DNA from: Annona cherimola
Lineage: Eukaryota > Streptophyta > Magnoliopsida > Magnoliales > Annonaceae
Reading direction: 5' to 3'
Assembly (NCBI GenBank): GCA_030490835.1
Contig: CM059972.1
Coordinates: 94,659,137-94,723,136, forward strand
DNA: 64,000 bases
The translations under genes and the position numbers were made by a program. This document shows positions 36,164 through 46,239 of this stretch, piece by piece. Under the pieces are notes generated by a model. That model did no database searches, was not told the origin of the DNA, and saw only the letters and a program-made list of their open reading frames with translations. The number at the start of each line of letters is the position of its first letter. The stretch's first letter is position 1.

Positions 36164-37741
36164 TCATTCAAAAAGTACCAAAGACTTGGTAAATTGAAAT
36201 TGAGAGATGGGATATGGAATAGGTTTGATGGGACAATGATGGGCCGAGGAGTAAACAAGAGAAGCGTGATCGGGAGTTGCCTCTCTATGAACTGAACCCG
36301 ACTCGTAGGGATCGAGTTCAGGCATGGGTCTCTTCTTATGATGGCCTGATGCAAGATGATATCGGATTTTTCGCATTTCCCGCTCGATTCTATCTTGTCG
36401 GGAATGCATATCTTCAATCGCATTAAGGACACCGGTGACAAGACTTGTCATCCGGTTTTCTTGATAGCCCATTTCTGCCCTCATGGCAATGATTTCATCT
36501 TTGAGATCCTTTAGGGTGACTTCCTCAGAAGAGGTTGGAGGCACCCGTTCTCTTGCAGCGGATCCTTGTGGGGAGTAGGAGCCATGGGATTGAGGTGATG
36601 GTGGCTCTTCTGGAGCAGCCGGTGCTTCGGGAGGTTGCTCCCCCTCAGCTTGTGCTTGGTCCTCCTGATGCTCTTCTTCTGAAGCGTCTTGCCTTAGTTC
36701 AAGCAAATTGATCTTCATTCTTTGTATGAGAGCTTTATTTATGGCATTTGTGGATTTGAGCACTTCGAAAGGCTCGCCTTCAATATCCACTTTGAAGAAT
36801 TCCAAAATCTTTGTAATCCATGTGCCATAGGGAAGAACTCCTCGTGGGTTGTCTTTTCTATTTCCCAAGGCTTCTAGAAATAATTTCGGTATGCTTACTT
36901 TGACCCTGTTGGCCACTTTCCATAATATCCCAGCTTCCTGTGGATTCAATTGATTTCTTCCACCGCCCTTTGGGTAGATGCAGTGGGCAATAAGAAGCCT
37001 TAGTACCCGTAGCCTAGGTGACAAATCCATGTACCGAAGGAATTTGATTCCCGGATGGTACTTGTTGCTCCGGGTGAGCTGATTATACATTTGATCTATA
37101 GTGAGATCTTCTGGAATAGGCTCATCCTCATACGGGACTCCAAGTATGTGTCCTAAATGACTCATTACTTCAGTTGGTCCTGCAACTATTCCGATTCCAA
37201 GATCCATTTCGACTCCTTTGACGAATGTTCCAAAGTATTCTTCATCCCAAAGATAATAAAACATTCGAGTAAGATCTGGATAGACCCTTTCATCTTCCTT
37301 TAGCAAATTAGTCCATCCTTGAAAATCCAATAGATCTTCTATGTCGGATCCATATTCTTTCAGGAAATTAAAATCTATAATCTTGGGTATGAATACCTTC
37401 CGTTCGTAGAACTTTTTGTAGAATCGGCTATGTTGGAGCTCGGTTTTGAAGTAGGTAGTGGGCATCTTCAAAACTTGGGCTTTCCCAGCTGCAGTGCCCC
37501 TTCTGCTTGTCCCGGATTGTGTGCTCTGTGAGGTTTGTTGATTTTCCGACCTGGGTGCTTGATCAGATGATTGAGTGGAAGTTTGGAACCGAACCCTTTT
37601 ACCCGTAGAAGTTGAAGGTTCTTCTCGAACCCGTTTTGCAGGTGTCCTAGCTCTCCTAGGGACTTCTTTCTCAGTGTGAGATGTGGGAGGTCTAGGCGCA
37701 GGCTTTTTTGATGGTTTGGAGACGGCTTTCTTCGGGGCCAT
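36164..37741 (-). CDS. Sirevirus third ORF (525 aa, downstream of pol)
   Basis: Intact ORF in the position of the 'env-like' gene of Sireviruses. Residues 1-95 are basic and Lys/Pro/Ser/Thr-rich (KKAVSKPSKKPAPRPP), a probable nuclear-targeting or nucleic-acid-binding tail. Residues about 100-345 form a globular domain resembling the plant transposon protein domain PF20167 (SPRLRVLRLLIAHCIYPKGG, NQLNPQEAGILWKVANR). A Glu/Gln/Pro-rich linker follows, then a likely coiled coil (about 405-460: LKDLKDEIIAMRAEMGYQEN). No signal peptide or membrane helix is visible, so it does not look like an envelope protein. Its function is unknown. The ATG is the first after a C/T-rich leader and the palindrome cluster. 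Confidence 0.85.
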   Translation of the reverse strand: MAPKKAVSKPSKKPAPRPPTSHTEKEVPRRARTPAKRVREEPSTSTGKRVRFQTSTQSSDQAPRSENQQTSQSTQSGTSRRGTAAGKAQVLKMPTTYFKTELQHSRFYKKFYERKVFIPKIIDFNFLKEYGSDIEDLLDFQGWTNLLKEDERVYPDLTRMFYYLWDEEYFGTFVKGVEMDLGIGIVAGPTEVMSHLGHILGVPYEDEPIPEDLTIDQMYNQLTRSNKYHPGIKFLRYMDLSPRLRVLRLLIAHCIYPKGGGRNQLNPQEAGILWKVANRVKVSIPKLFLEALGNRKDNPRGVLPYGTWITKILEFFKVDIEGEPFEVLKSTNAINKALIQRMKINLLELRQDASEEEHQEDQAQAEGEQPPEAPAAPEEPPSPQSHGSYSPQGSAARERVPPTSSEEVTLKDLKDEIIAMRAEMGYQENRMTSLVTGVLNAIEDMHSRQDRIEREMRKIRYHLASGHHKKRPMPELDPYESGSVHREATPDHASLVYSSAHHCPIKPIPYPISQFQFTKSLVLFE

Positions 37742-38010
37742 TGAGATGGGAATTTTGGATTTTGGAATTTATGGAATCTGAGAGGGAATGCTTGTGAAAG
37801 AGAGAAAGTTTGAGAAAAAGAGGAGAGTTGAGAGAGAGATATTAAGGAGAGAGGCAGTGAGAGAGTAGAAGTTACCGGAGAGGGAGAGGATTCCCGGGGA
37901 GGAAAGGGAAATCGCCGGAGGAAAAGAGGAAAACAGAGAGGCCGAAAAAAAATGAGGAAGAAAGAAGAGAGGAGAGAAGAAAAAGACTCGGAAGTCGGAC
38001 GGTCGCGCGC

Positions 38011-38155
38011 GCGGAGTCGACTTGCCCTAGGCGAAGTCGACTTCGGTCCTTCTGGAGTCGACTTCGCCTGGGGGCGGAGTCGACTTCGACCCTAGCGGAG
38101 TCGACTTCGCTTCTGGAGGCGGAGTCGACTTGGCGTCCTTGGAGTCGACTTGACT
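38011..38155 (-). promoter_or_regulatory. Phased GTCGAC palindromes upstream of ORF3
   Basis: Seven GTCGAC sites, each within an AGTCGACTT core, at 38016, 38036, 38057, 38079, 38100, 38124 and 38144 (spacing 20, 21, 22, 21, 24, 20 bp). They lie between the end of pol and ORF3, 270-405 bp before the ORF3 start. Below them is a long C/T-rich (minus strand) leader from about 37995 to 37745, which resembles a pyrimidine patch of plant core promoters. The same palindrome clusters upstream of the LTR TATA box. A role as an internal promoter or enhancer for ORF3 is inferred. Confidence 0.5.
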
Positions 38156-38201
38156 CATCGACTTGACATTTTCCAATTTTAATTTTCTTATGTATTTTTC
38201 C

Positions 38202-39635
38202 TTAGTTAAGCTCTATCATCCCCATATCATTCCTAATCTTACAAAATGAATCTTTGGCTAGAGGTTTGGTAAAGATATCAGCAATTTGGTCTTCTGTTTT
38301 CACATATTCTAAGCATACATCATGATTTTCAACATGTTCTCTAATAAAATGATGTCTCACATCAATATGTTTGGTTCTAGAATGTAATACAGGATTTTTA
38401 GTCAAACAAATTGCACTTGTATTATCACATCTAATAGGAATATCAATATAATCAATACCATAATCCTTTAATTGCTGTTTCATCCAAAGTAATTGGGCAC
38501 AACAACTACCGGCGGCTATGTATTCGGCTTCCGCAGTAGATAGTGCAACACTTGTTTGTTTTCTTGAATGCCATGAAACTAGCATATGTCCAAGAAATTG
38601 ACAAGTTCCACTGGTACTTTTTCTATCTACTTTATATCCGGCAAAGTCTGCATCCGAATAGCCGATTAGATCAAAGGTTGACCCCTTTGGATACCATAGT
38701 CCAAGGTTTGTAGTTTTTATCAAATATTTAAAAATTCTTTTTACAGCAAGTAGGTGTGATTCTTTGGGACATGCTTGAAATCTAGAGCACATACAAACAC
38801 TAAATAAGATATCGGGTCTAGAAGCAGTTAAATATAACAAGGATCCAATCATGCTTCTATAGAGCTTTTGATCGATACTTTTACCGTTTTCGTCCGTGTC
38901 GATCTTGATTGTAGAGCTCATTGGAGTGTTTGCCCCTTTGCTATTCTGCATTCCGAATCTCTTGAGCATTTCTTTGACATACTTGGACTGGTTCAAAAAT
39001 ATTCCTTCACTTTGTTGCTTGATTTGCAGTCCAAGGAAGAAGTTTAATTCTCCCATCATGCTCATTTCGAATTCGCTCTGCATTATCTTAGAAAACTCTT
39101 GACAAAGTTTTTCGTCAGTAGCACCAAATATTATGTCATCCACATAAATTTGTACAATCAAAATATTTTTATTTTTGTATTTAATGAACAAAGTAGTGTC
39201 TACTTTCCCTCTTTGAAACTCATGATCAATCAAGAAACTATTTAACCTTTCGTACCAAGCTCTTGGTGCTTGTTTTAGTCCATATAACGCTTTGGTTAAT
39301 TTATAAACATACTTTGATTGATCCTTTTCTTCAAAACCAGGGGGTTGTTCAACATATACTTCTTCATTCAAATAACCATTCAAAAATGCGCTTTTTACAT
39401 CCATTTGAAACAATTTGAAGTTCATATGAGAAGCAAATGCTAGTAGGATGCGTATGGCTTCTAATCTAGCCACAAGTGCATATGATTCTTCAAAATCAAT
39501 TCCTTCTTCTTGGGAATACCCTTTGGCTACTAATCTTGCCTTGTTTCTAATTACAAGACCGCTTTCGTCTAATTTGTTCCTAAATACCCATTTTGTACCA
39601 ATGACTGTATGATTGTTTGGTCTAGGAACTAAATG
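38202..39635 (-). CDS. pol: Sirevirus pol, part 2: reverse transcriptase and RNase H
   Basis: Same frame as part 1, open from just after the TGA to 38202. RVT_2 domain: KTKWVF-like entry, then [59 protein letters not shown] and the catalytic YVDDIIFG. RNase H follows: [20 protein letters not shown], then [20 protein letters not shown], and the closing [15 protein letters not shown]. All key acidic residues are present, so the enzyme part itself looks undamaged. There is no own start ATG; it is expressed only if the TGA is bypassed or supplied in trans. Confidence 0.92.
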   Translation of the reverse strand, partial: HLVPRPNNHTVIGTKWVFRNKLDESGLVIRNKARLVAKGYSQEEGIDFEESYALVARLEAIRILLAFASHMNFKLFQMDVKSAFLNGYLNEEVYVEQPPGFEEKDQSKYVYKLTKALYGLKQAPRAWYERLNSFLIDHEFQRGKVDTTLFIKYKNKNILIVQIYVDDIIFGATDEKLCQEFSKIMQSEFEMSMMGELNFFLGLQIKQQSEGIFLNQSKYVKEMLKRFGMQNSKGANTPMSSTIKIDTDENGKSIDQKLYRSMIGSLLYLTASRPDILFSVCMCSRFQACPKESHLLAVKRIFKYLIKTTNLGLWYPKGSTFDLIGYSDADFAGYKVDRKSTSGTCQFLGHMLVSWHSRKQTSVALSTAEAEYIAAGSCCAQLLWMKQQLKDYGIDYIDIPIRCDNTSAICLTKNPVLHSRTKHIDVRHHFIREHVENHDVCLEYVKTEDQIADIFTKPLAKDSFCKIRNDMGMIELN

Positions 39636-41228
39636 TCATACATTGTTTCTTTCGAATTGATTTAGCTCTTCTTGCATTGAAGTAACCCAATTTTCATCAT
39701 TAAGAGCTTGTTCAATGGTATTTGGTTCAATTTTCGATACAAACGCATATTGGCCATAAACGTTTTGTTTTGATCTTCTAGTTTTTACTCCTTCATATAT
39801 GTTTCCAATAACTTGTTCAATTGGATGGGCATTTTTAAACTTTAAATCAGTTGGAGGTTTGTAAGATTCATTACCTTCACTTACCTCTTCCTCCTCTGGA
39901 TTTTCTGGCTTGAGCTCGAGTTCCTTTGGTTGTTCTTTGCCTTTCGTCTCATCTGCATCACTTAGTTCATCCTCCTTTCTCGGAGTTTGGTTAAATTCAT
40001 CAAATACAACATGTATGGATTCTTCTACAACTTGATTTCGTTTATTGAATACTCTATATGCTTTGCTATTTGATGAATAACCAAGGAATATAGCCTCATC
40101 ACTTTTGGCATCTAATTTTCCCAAGTTAACTTTTCCATTGTTTAAAACATAACATGTACATCCAAAAACATGAAAATAAGATATATTTGGTTTCCTTCCT
40201 TTCCAAAGTTCATATGGAGTCTTTTTCAAGATTGCTCGAATGGTAACACGATTCAAAACATGACAAGCTGTACTCACAGCTTCACCCCAAAATTTCTTGG
40301 ATAGATTGCTCTCATTTAGCATAGTTCTAGCCATCTCTTGTATAGTTCTATTTTTCCTTTCAACTACTCCATTTTGTTGTGGAGTTCTTGGTGCAGAAAA
40401 TGTGTGGTGAATTCCTTTTTCATTACAAAATTCCATGAATCGTTTGTTTTCAAATTCGCCACCATGATCGCTTCTTATGGTCACAATAGTACTCTGTTTT
40501 TCATTTTGCACCAAATTCACAAAAGTTGCAAACATAGAGAAGGCTTCATCTTTACTAGCTAAGAGAATTATCCAAGTGAATCTTGAAAAATCATCAACTA
40601 TGACAAATACATATTTCTTTCCACCAATGGTTAAAATGTCGGATGGCCCGTATAGATCCATATGTAGTAATTCAAGTGGCTTTGTGGTGGAAATTTCCTT
40701 TTTGGTAGAGAAAGGCATCTTGGGTTGTTTTGATAATTGACATGCCTTGCAAATTTTGTCTTTGTCATATTTCAACTTTGGTAATCCTTCTACCAAATTC
40801 TTTTTCCAAAGGGTCTTTATATTTCCCATGTTTACATGTCCAAGCCTTTTATGCCAAACCCATGGATCATTATCAATGGCCATAAGACATTGACCATTCA
40901 ATTCATCAAGTGAAACCAAATAAACATTTCCATGTCGTTTACCACTAAACATGATATGTTCTCCATCAAATACATTACATATAGATGATTCAAACACAAC
41001 TTTATATCCTTTATCACATAATTGGCTAATACTCATTAAATTGTGTTTGAGTCCTTCAACAAACAAAACATCTTCCATGCATGCATTTGAGGTACTAAGT
41101 ATATTTCCTTTACCTTTAATTTTACCTTTTTCATTATTTCCAAAAGCAACCATTCCATCGTTGCAAGGCTTAAGTTTATGAAACAAACTTCTTTCACCGG
41201 TCATATGCCTTGAACAACCGCTATCCAT
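39636..41228 (-). CDS. pol: Sirevirus pol, part 1: protease end and integrase
   Basis: 530 codons, opening at [11 protein letters not shown], whose DSG is the Copia aspartic-protease active site. The frame is open about 60 nt further upstream with no ATG, so the true start is by frameshift or fusion to Gag. The pre-integrase HHCC finger uses H126, H131, C160 and C163 (WHKRLGH...CKACQ). The integrase core has D191 (MDLYGP), D254 (RSDHGGEF) and E290 (VVERKNR). It makes the 3'-end processing and strand-transfer enzyme. It ends at an in-frame TGA (39636-39638) in the linker before RT, where related elements read through. The frame continues beyond, so this looks like a point mutation. Confidence 0.92.
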   Translation of the reverse strand: MDSGCSRHMTGERSLFHKLKPCNDGMVAFGNNEKGKIKGKGNILSTSNACMEDVLFVEGLKHNLMSISQLCDKGYKVVFESSICNVFDGEHIMFSGKRHGNVYLVSLDELNGQCLMAIDNDPWVWHKRLGHVNMGNIKTLWKKNLVEGLPKLKYDKDKICKACQLSKQPKMPFSTKKEISTTKPLELLHMDLYGPSDILTIGGKKYVFVIVDDFSRFTWIILLASKDEAFSMFATFVNLVQNEKQSTIVTIRSDHGGEFENKRFMEFCNEKGIHHTFSAPRTPQQNGVVERKNRTIQEMARTMLNESNLSKKFWGEAVSTACHVLNRVTIRAILKKTPYELWKGRKPNISYFHVFGCTCYVLNNGKVNLGKLDAKSDEAIFLGYSSNSKAYRVFNKRNQVVEESIHVVFDEFNQTPRKEDELSDADETKGKEQPKELELKPENPEEEEVSEGNESYKPPTDLKFKNAHPIEQVIGNIYEGVKTRRSKQNVYGQYAFVSKIEPNTIEQALNDENWVTSMQEELNQFERNNV

Positions 41229-41286
41229 GAACCATTCATTGTTTGCCTTTGCCTTAAAACATGTCTGAAAAATAAGGAAATAAATC

Positions 41287-43089
41287 TTATCTTTTTGGTA
41301 CCCATTTTATGGGTCCATTTGGGTTAGTAATAGAATCTAATCTAAGTTGATCTAACTTTGAGAGCCCAAATCTTGTGTTTCTTGGAACCCAAACTAATTT
41401 AACACCATGGTCATATAGTTTCTTAAAATTACATTTGTAAGTTTTATGACCCATCTTATTGCAGAAATTACAAGCCAAAGGTAATCTTGGAGTAGGTCTC
41501 CAAGCATGCAAAGGTTCAATCATTGGTCTTCTAGTCCACTTAAAATTTTTCTTTTGTGGCTTGTATATAGATGCATTTTTAGTTTGATTTTTCTCAAGTA
41601 TTTGTTCATTTGATTTGCTACTTTCTCCTTGCTCAAATGTATGATACCCAAGACCTCTTTTATGTGTTTGGGAGGTCATATTCAGAAACATTTTAACACT
41701 TTCTCCTAGATTAGAGAACTTAGCTAATGATTCATTTAATGATTTGTTCTCCATTTTCAGCAATTCAGTTTCATCTTTCAATTTGACTAATCTTTCTGCA
41801 AGTTTACCATTTACAATTATTGTTGCATCACATTGTCTCTTCTTAATTGTAAACTTGCTTCCTAATTTCTTCATTTCTTCATATAATGAATCATATGCAG
41901 TTTGTAGTTCATCTAATTCAGTACATTTGAGGCATTCAAGAGAGGAAGAATAACTTGAATTAGAAAGGGAGAGTTTGGAACTTACCTCTTCATTGCTTGT
42001 GTCTTTTGTTGAGGTAATTTGTTCTCCTTGCTCGATTTGTGCCATGCAGCAAATTCTTGCACATTCTTCCGCCTCTATATCATCGGTTGAGAAGCTACTC
42101 GTCGTAGATTCTTCATCATTTACGTACATGCCTCTTCCTTTGTATTTCTGGAATCTTCTATTGTTCCCTCGATCCTTTCTTTGTTCTTTTGCCTTGTTTT
42201 CTTCGGGAGTTGAACATTGAGCCTGCATATGTCCCGAACCGCCGCATCGGTAGCACTTGGTTGATTCTTTCTTCTTCTCTTGGGGAGTTCTTTCTTTGAA
42301 GCTTCTGAAATTTTTGCCTTTCCTCACAAATTTTCTGAATCGTTTTGTGAGTAGAGCAATCTCGTCGTCATTTTGAGAAGAAGATGTGTCATCGGTGTCT
42401 TGTGCGGCTTTTAAGGCAATTGCTCTTTTGCCCCTGTGTTGATCTTCATTCCTTTTCTTAATTAGCTCATGTGACATAAGTGAGCTAATTAAGTTTTCAA
42501 GCTTCAGCGTGTTGAGGTCTTTGGCTTCTTCAATTGCAGTGATCTTTGGAGTCCATGATTCGGGTAGAGCTCTTAAAATCTTCATGACCTGCTCAGATTC
42601 AGATATTGCTTTTCCAAGACCTTTTAAAGCATTAGTAATCTTAGAGAATCTAGCAAACATTTCAGAAATATTTTCTGTTTCTAGCATTCTAAAGTTCTCT
42701 AGTTCTCCAATCAAAATATTCCTTCTCGTCCCTTGGACTTGAGAAGTTCCTTCGTAGATAGAGATTAGTGTATCCCATATCTCTTTGGCGGTTAAGCAAG
42801 AGGATACTCTATCATACTCGGAAGCAGTGAGAGCACAGAATAAGGAGTTCATAGCTTTGGCATTGCTCTTCACTATTCTTACTTCCTCATCGGTCCATTT
42901 GGAAGCCCGTTCATCGGTAGGCAGTATTACTCCATCTTGGATAGCAATCCAAGAGTCCATATCGGTAGCCATGATGAGTTGCTTCATACGAAGCTTCCAA
43001 TATCCAAAATTGTTCCCATCAAACAACGGTGGCCTTGTAAAGGATTGGCCTTCAGCAAATGCGGGAACGGAAGTAGATTGGGATGCCAT
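41287..43089 (-). CDS. gag: Sirevirus Gag polyprotein
   Basis: 600 residues; capsid/nucleocapsid protein that packages element RNA. The N-terminal PPLFDGNNFGYWKLRMK opens the UBN2 (Copia-type Gag) domain, roughly residues 20-220. A CCHC knuckle CYRCGGSGHMQAQC lies at residues 279-292. A second one, CNFCNKMGHKTYKC, lies at about 540-553, and between them is a Ser/acidic stretch followed by a likely coiled coil (LDELQTAYDSLYEEMKKLG). Two knuckles and a long Gag are normal for Sireviruses. The start is the first ATG after the primer-binding site. The frame stops at 41287 after KWVPKR, and pol continues in another frame. Confidence 0.92.
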   Translation of the reverse strand: MASQSTSVPAFAEGQSFTRPPLFDGNNFGYWKLRMKQLIMATDMDSWIAIQDGVILPTDERASKWTDEEVRIVKSNAKAMNSLFCALTASEYDRVSSCLTAKEIWDTLISIYEGTSQVQGTRRNILIGELENFRMLETENISEMFARFSKITNALKGLGKAISESEQVMKILRALPESWTPKITAIEEAKDLNTLKLENLISSLMSHELIKKRNEDQHRGKRAIALKAAQDTDDTSSSQNDDEIALLTKRFRKFVRKGKNFRSFKERTPQEKKKESTKCYRCGGSGHMQAQCSTPEENKAKEQRKDRGNNRRFQKYKGRGMYVNDEESTTSSFSTDDIEAEECARICCMAQIEQGEQITSTKDTSNEEVSSKLSLSNSSYSSSLECLKCTELDELQTAYDSLYEEMKKLGSKFTIKKRQCDATIIVNGKLAERLVKLKDETELLKMENKSLNESLAKFSNLGESVKMFLNMTSQTHKRGLGYHTFEQGESSKSNEQILEKNQTKNASIYKPQKKNFKWTRRPMIEPLHAWRPTPRLPLACNFCNKMGHKTYKCNFKKLYDHGVKLVWVPRNTRFGLSKLDQLRLDSITNPNGPIKWVPKR

Positions 43090-43119
43090 TTCAATAAGAT
43101 CTCTTTGATAAACTCAAAG

Positions 43120-43135
43120 ACCTGCTCTGATACCA
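43120..43135 (-). promoter_or_regulatory. Primer-binding site (initiator Met tRNA)
   Basis: Two bases inside the 5' LTR the minus strand reads TGGTATCAGAGCAGG. This is complementary to the 3' end of initiator methionine tRNA and primes minus-strand DNA synthesis. Gag starts only about 30 bp further on. Confidence 0.92.
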
Positions 43136-43137
43136 CT

Positions 43138-44936
43138 TGTTGGTCCCGAGTTGATGGCTAAACCCAAGAGGGGAGGGGTGAATTGGGTTCTTTAAAATTT
43201 CTTTGATAATTTCAAAGATCTTAACCCCTTGAAAAAGTTAATCCCCTTTTTAAGCGAATGGAGAGCAAATAAGATAAAGCAGTAAAAATAAGTAGAACAC
43301 AAGATTTATAGTGGTTCGGGCAAACCTTCCCTACTCCACTCTTCCAAGCTCACACTCCGTTGTGACTTGGGTTCCACTATGTATTCCAAGAATACACTTA
43401 GAGTCACCGCTCTCTTCTAGATTCAAAGCTCTAGGGGGCATACACAACTAGAGCCACTTGCTCTCTTCTAGATTCAAAGCTCTAGGGGGCATATACAACT
43501 AGAGCCTCTTGCTCTCTTCTAGATTCAAAGCTCTAGGGGGCATATACAACTAGAGTCTCTTGCTCTCTTCTAGATTCAAAGCTCTAGGGGGCATATACAA
43601 TCACTTGCACAAGTAGGTGATGAGTCTTACTCCAATCACACCCTACTTTGCATACACTTGATCTTAGCTACCCAAGCTAAATCAAGATTTATACAACCAA
43701 ATAAAGAAATGAATAAAAACTACACTTTACAGATTTGTGTAGGCAGTTTTGAGCTCGAGGAAGAAATCAAAAGTAGCTTGGATGATGATTGTTGAAGCAA
43801 CTTGCAGTTTGAAGCTCTTTCTTCCTTTGAAACACTCAAATATGGAGAAAAAGTATTTGAAAGTCTTTCTTGCACTTCTTTTCTCTCTTTGATCTTTTGA
43901 GTAGTGTCTCTTATCTTTCTCACGTTCATTTGAATGTCCTTTTATAGATTGAGGAAAATATGAACGTTGTAGAAGTGGTTGGTGTGCAATAAATGAACTC
44001 CAACGTTCAAAAATTTGACCGTTATTCTTCAAGTCTGAGATGAAGTCGACTTGGCCTGCGACTTGGCTTCCAAGTCGCACATGGAGTCGACTTGGCCTGC
44101 GACTTGGGTTTTTCAGAAACTCAAGTCTGAGACTTGGGTCGACTTGGCTTTCAGACTTCAACTCAAGTCGATCCTGAAGTCGACTTGGGTTGCGACTTGG
44201 CTTGGTCTATTGCAGAAACGCCTTGATCTTCTTGACATGTCTTGAATCTTGCAAACCATTTGAAAGCTTTGAGTTCTTGCACAATATATGTATGTTCCTT
44301 GCTTTGCTTTGGACTCACTTGGTCTTCATGACTTGGATTTTACTCCATTTGGAAGCTAGCTTGAAGATTTGCTTTGAGCTTGATAGACTTGATTTGAATG
44401 TAGAACATGATTCTTAACTTTGAAATTGACTCATTTGTTTTTCATCTTGATTCCTTGGACTTGAGTGATAATTCCTCTTGAATATCTTGAAAACAGCATC
44501 TTTGAAAGTTTGAACTTCTCAAGTCGTGGATGGAGTCGACCTGTTCTGCGACTTCACCCAAGTCGCATCTGGATTCGACTTCGTTTGCGACTTCGTTATG
44601 TTCATTCCCACTTTTCAGCTCTGGATACTCCAAGTCGATGCTGGAGTCGACTTCGTCTGCGACTTGACTTCCCAAGTCGCAAGTGGAGTCGACTTGACCT
44701 GCGACTTCACCTGTTGCCTTTTGGGATTCATTCTCAAGTCGATATTTGAGTCGACTTTGGGATCGACTTCACCCAAGTCGAAGTCCAAGTCGACTTGGAG
44801 ATCGACTTGACCTCTTTGCTTTCCTTAAACATTTGTCAAACATGTTAGTACTCTTTATATATTCAAATAAGTTCTTGTTAATCATCAAAACTTAGTCTTT
44901 GGTCAATTTAAATAATTTTGTACATTGTTTCCAACA
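43138..44936 (-). repeat. 5' LTR of the Sirevirus
   Basis: Drives transcription on the minus strand. From the U3 side it carries palindrome cluster 2 (about 44520-44810), cluster 1 (about 44040-44185), then a TATA box. The motif GTCGAC stands at 44045, 44086, 44138, 44179, 44535, 44646, 44688, 44750 and 44789. A tenth site at 44574 is lost by one G-to-T change relative to the other LTR. Four 51-bp tandem repeats lie at about 43405-43600, downstream of the transcription start. Differences from the 3' LTR seen by eye are at 43152, 44574 and 44819. Confidence 0.95.
43938..43947 (-). promoter_or_regulatory. TATA box in the 5' LTR
   Basis: Reads CTATAAAAGG on the minus strand, a near-consensus plant TATA box. 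It sits about 90 bp downstream of palindrome cluster 1. Conserved at 34784-34793 in the 3' LTR and 22906-22915 in the solo LTR. Confidence 0.75.
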
Positions 44937-45025
44937 AAATCCCACCCGTTTCTTAAAAATGGATGGCTATTACAACTTTTTCACAATTTTCTCCACTTTT
45001 TTACCACTTATTTAGGAGTGTTATA

Positions 45026-46235
45026 GATAGTCTAAAATTGGTATGATATATTCTTAATTTTCTTTCTACCCATAGAGTGTAGTAGGTATTAGATAAAAAT
45101 ATTATATTTCATTAAGGTGGGGTAGGTTATTAATAAAAAATACTATGTTCAATTAGGATAAGATAGCTTCTAAAGTTCGAGTATTCGACACTGATCCAAA
45201 GTATTAATGCATAGTCAATAATATTTGTGTAAAGATATAAAATAAATATTTTAAAATATAGAAAATTATTTAATTTCTTTTATTATTGACTATATTTAAT
45301 AAATATATTTTAAAATTATATTATTATCAGAATTATAATTTTCAATTATAATATGAAGACTATTTTAAACAATTAATTTAAGATGAAAATCAAAATTGAC
45401 ATATCTCAATAATATATAATAAAATAGTTCTCAAACAGTTCTGGCTTAAAATAGAATATGATAGAAGTTTTTAAAAATAAAATAAAAATTAGGTCAATCT
45501 TAAACCAAACTTATTCCACTCAGATTGCACCTTTGCTCAGCAAAGACAACCAACATTGGTCAAAAACCCGAAAAATTTTCTAAGGTGAGTGCATGGTGGG
45601 ATATTTAACAGACTTCGTAGTCATTATCATCGATTCGTTTAATTTCAATACATCAATAGTGGAATGGCTAGTATGAAAAGGAAATAAACTTGGGGATTGA
45701 CAAATGGAATTAGAAGCGATAAAATAAGAAGGTTCCACCATTTATCCCCAGGGGATATGTGTAAATTAAAGCAATTAAACTTCATAACTTTACACATAAG
45801 CCATTGGAGTTTGTATTTACTGAATAGTGTAGGTACCCTTGTTTAAAATTTTTGGAAAAACTTTGATTTAGCATTGGTATCAAAGAAAGTTTGATTTTGC
45901 AACACTAAATTGAAGCTTCAATCTTGATCTTCTTTTTTTTTGTTGGTGTACATTTACATCTATTTCAATTTCTATTACAATAAAGATCTTATACATTTTT
46001 ATCATTTACAAAGGAACACTATAAGCTCTGCCTATTAACGGAAAAGAACAAATTTCACTAAATAAATGGGAAGCCTACTGCTCCAATCAACAATACTCGT
46101 GAGACTCAACCGCACACCAGCAAGATGGCAGGCAATGTCATTGTTAATCGGACAACAGCTTAGTTAACTCTGATCTTCTTTAAACTTTTAAGTTAATGTG
46201 ATTCCCTTATCATGTTGCATGGTACCTTCCCTAAT
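45026..46235. other. AT-rich intergenic, no gene seen
   Basis: No gene or clear element border found. Confidence 0.45.
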
Positions 46236-46239
46236 TGTA

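Larger units (their letters stand above)
33984..44936 (-). mobile_element. Near-intact Sirevirus (Copia) LTR retrotransposon
   Basis: 10,953 bp, transcribed on the minus strand. Two 1799-bp LTRs (33984-35782 and 43138-44936) begin TGTTGG and end CCAACA, with AAATCC on both outer flanks (33978-33983; 44937-44942). Order 5' to 3': LTR, primer-binding site, gag, protease-integrase, RT-RNase H, a large third ORF, polypurine tracts, LTR. Integrase before RT makes it Copia. The initiator-Met primer site, duplicated polypurine tracts and an ORF after pol point to the Sirevirus genus. Gag and ORF3 are uninterrupted; pol has one in-frame stop codon; gag and pol are in different frames. I found only three LTR differences, so it inserted recently. 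It sits in older AT-rich repeat DNA. Confidence 0.95.
31618..45025. mobile_element. Possible old LTR (TGTAACACC type) split by the Sirevirus
   Basis: TGTAACACCCC at 31618 and GGAGTGTTATA ending at 45025 form an imperfect terminal inverted repeat. Removing the Sirevirus and one copy of its target site leaves about 2.45 kb, a common size for plant Gypsy LTRs with TGTAACACC ends. The start motif is duplicated at 31637. Inside are a C/G-rich stretch (32805-32900), a degenerate repeat of GTGGGCTTAGG (32930-33010) and a possible TATA region near 33885. No 5-bp target duplication was found and no second LTR is present, so this remains a suggestion. Confidence 0.3.

Noticed and set aside
36164..37741. 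Envelope glycoprotein gene
   Set aside because: Position suggests env-like, but no signal peptide, membrane span or glycoprotein traits are visible.
40338..43161. Plus-strand ORFs across the Sirevirus
   Set aside because: Antisense shadows of gag and pol.
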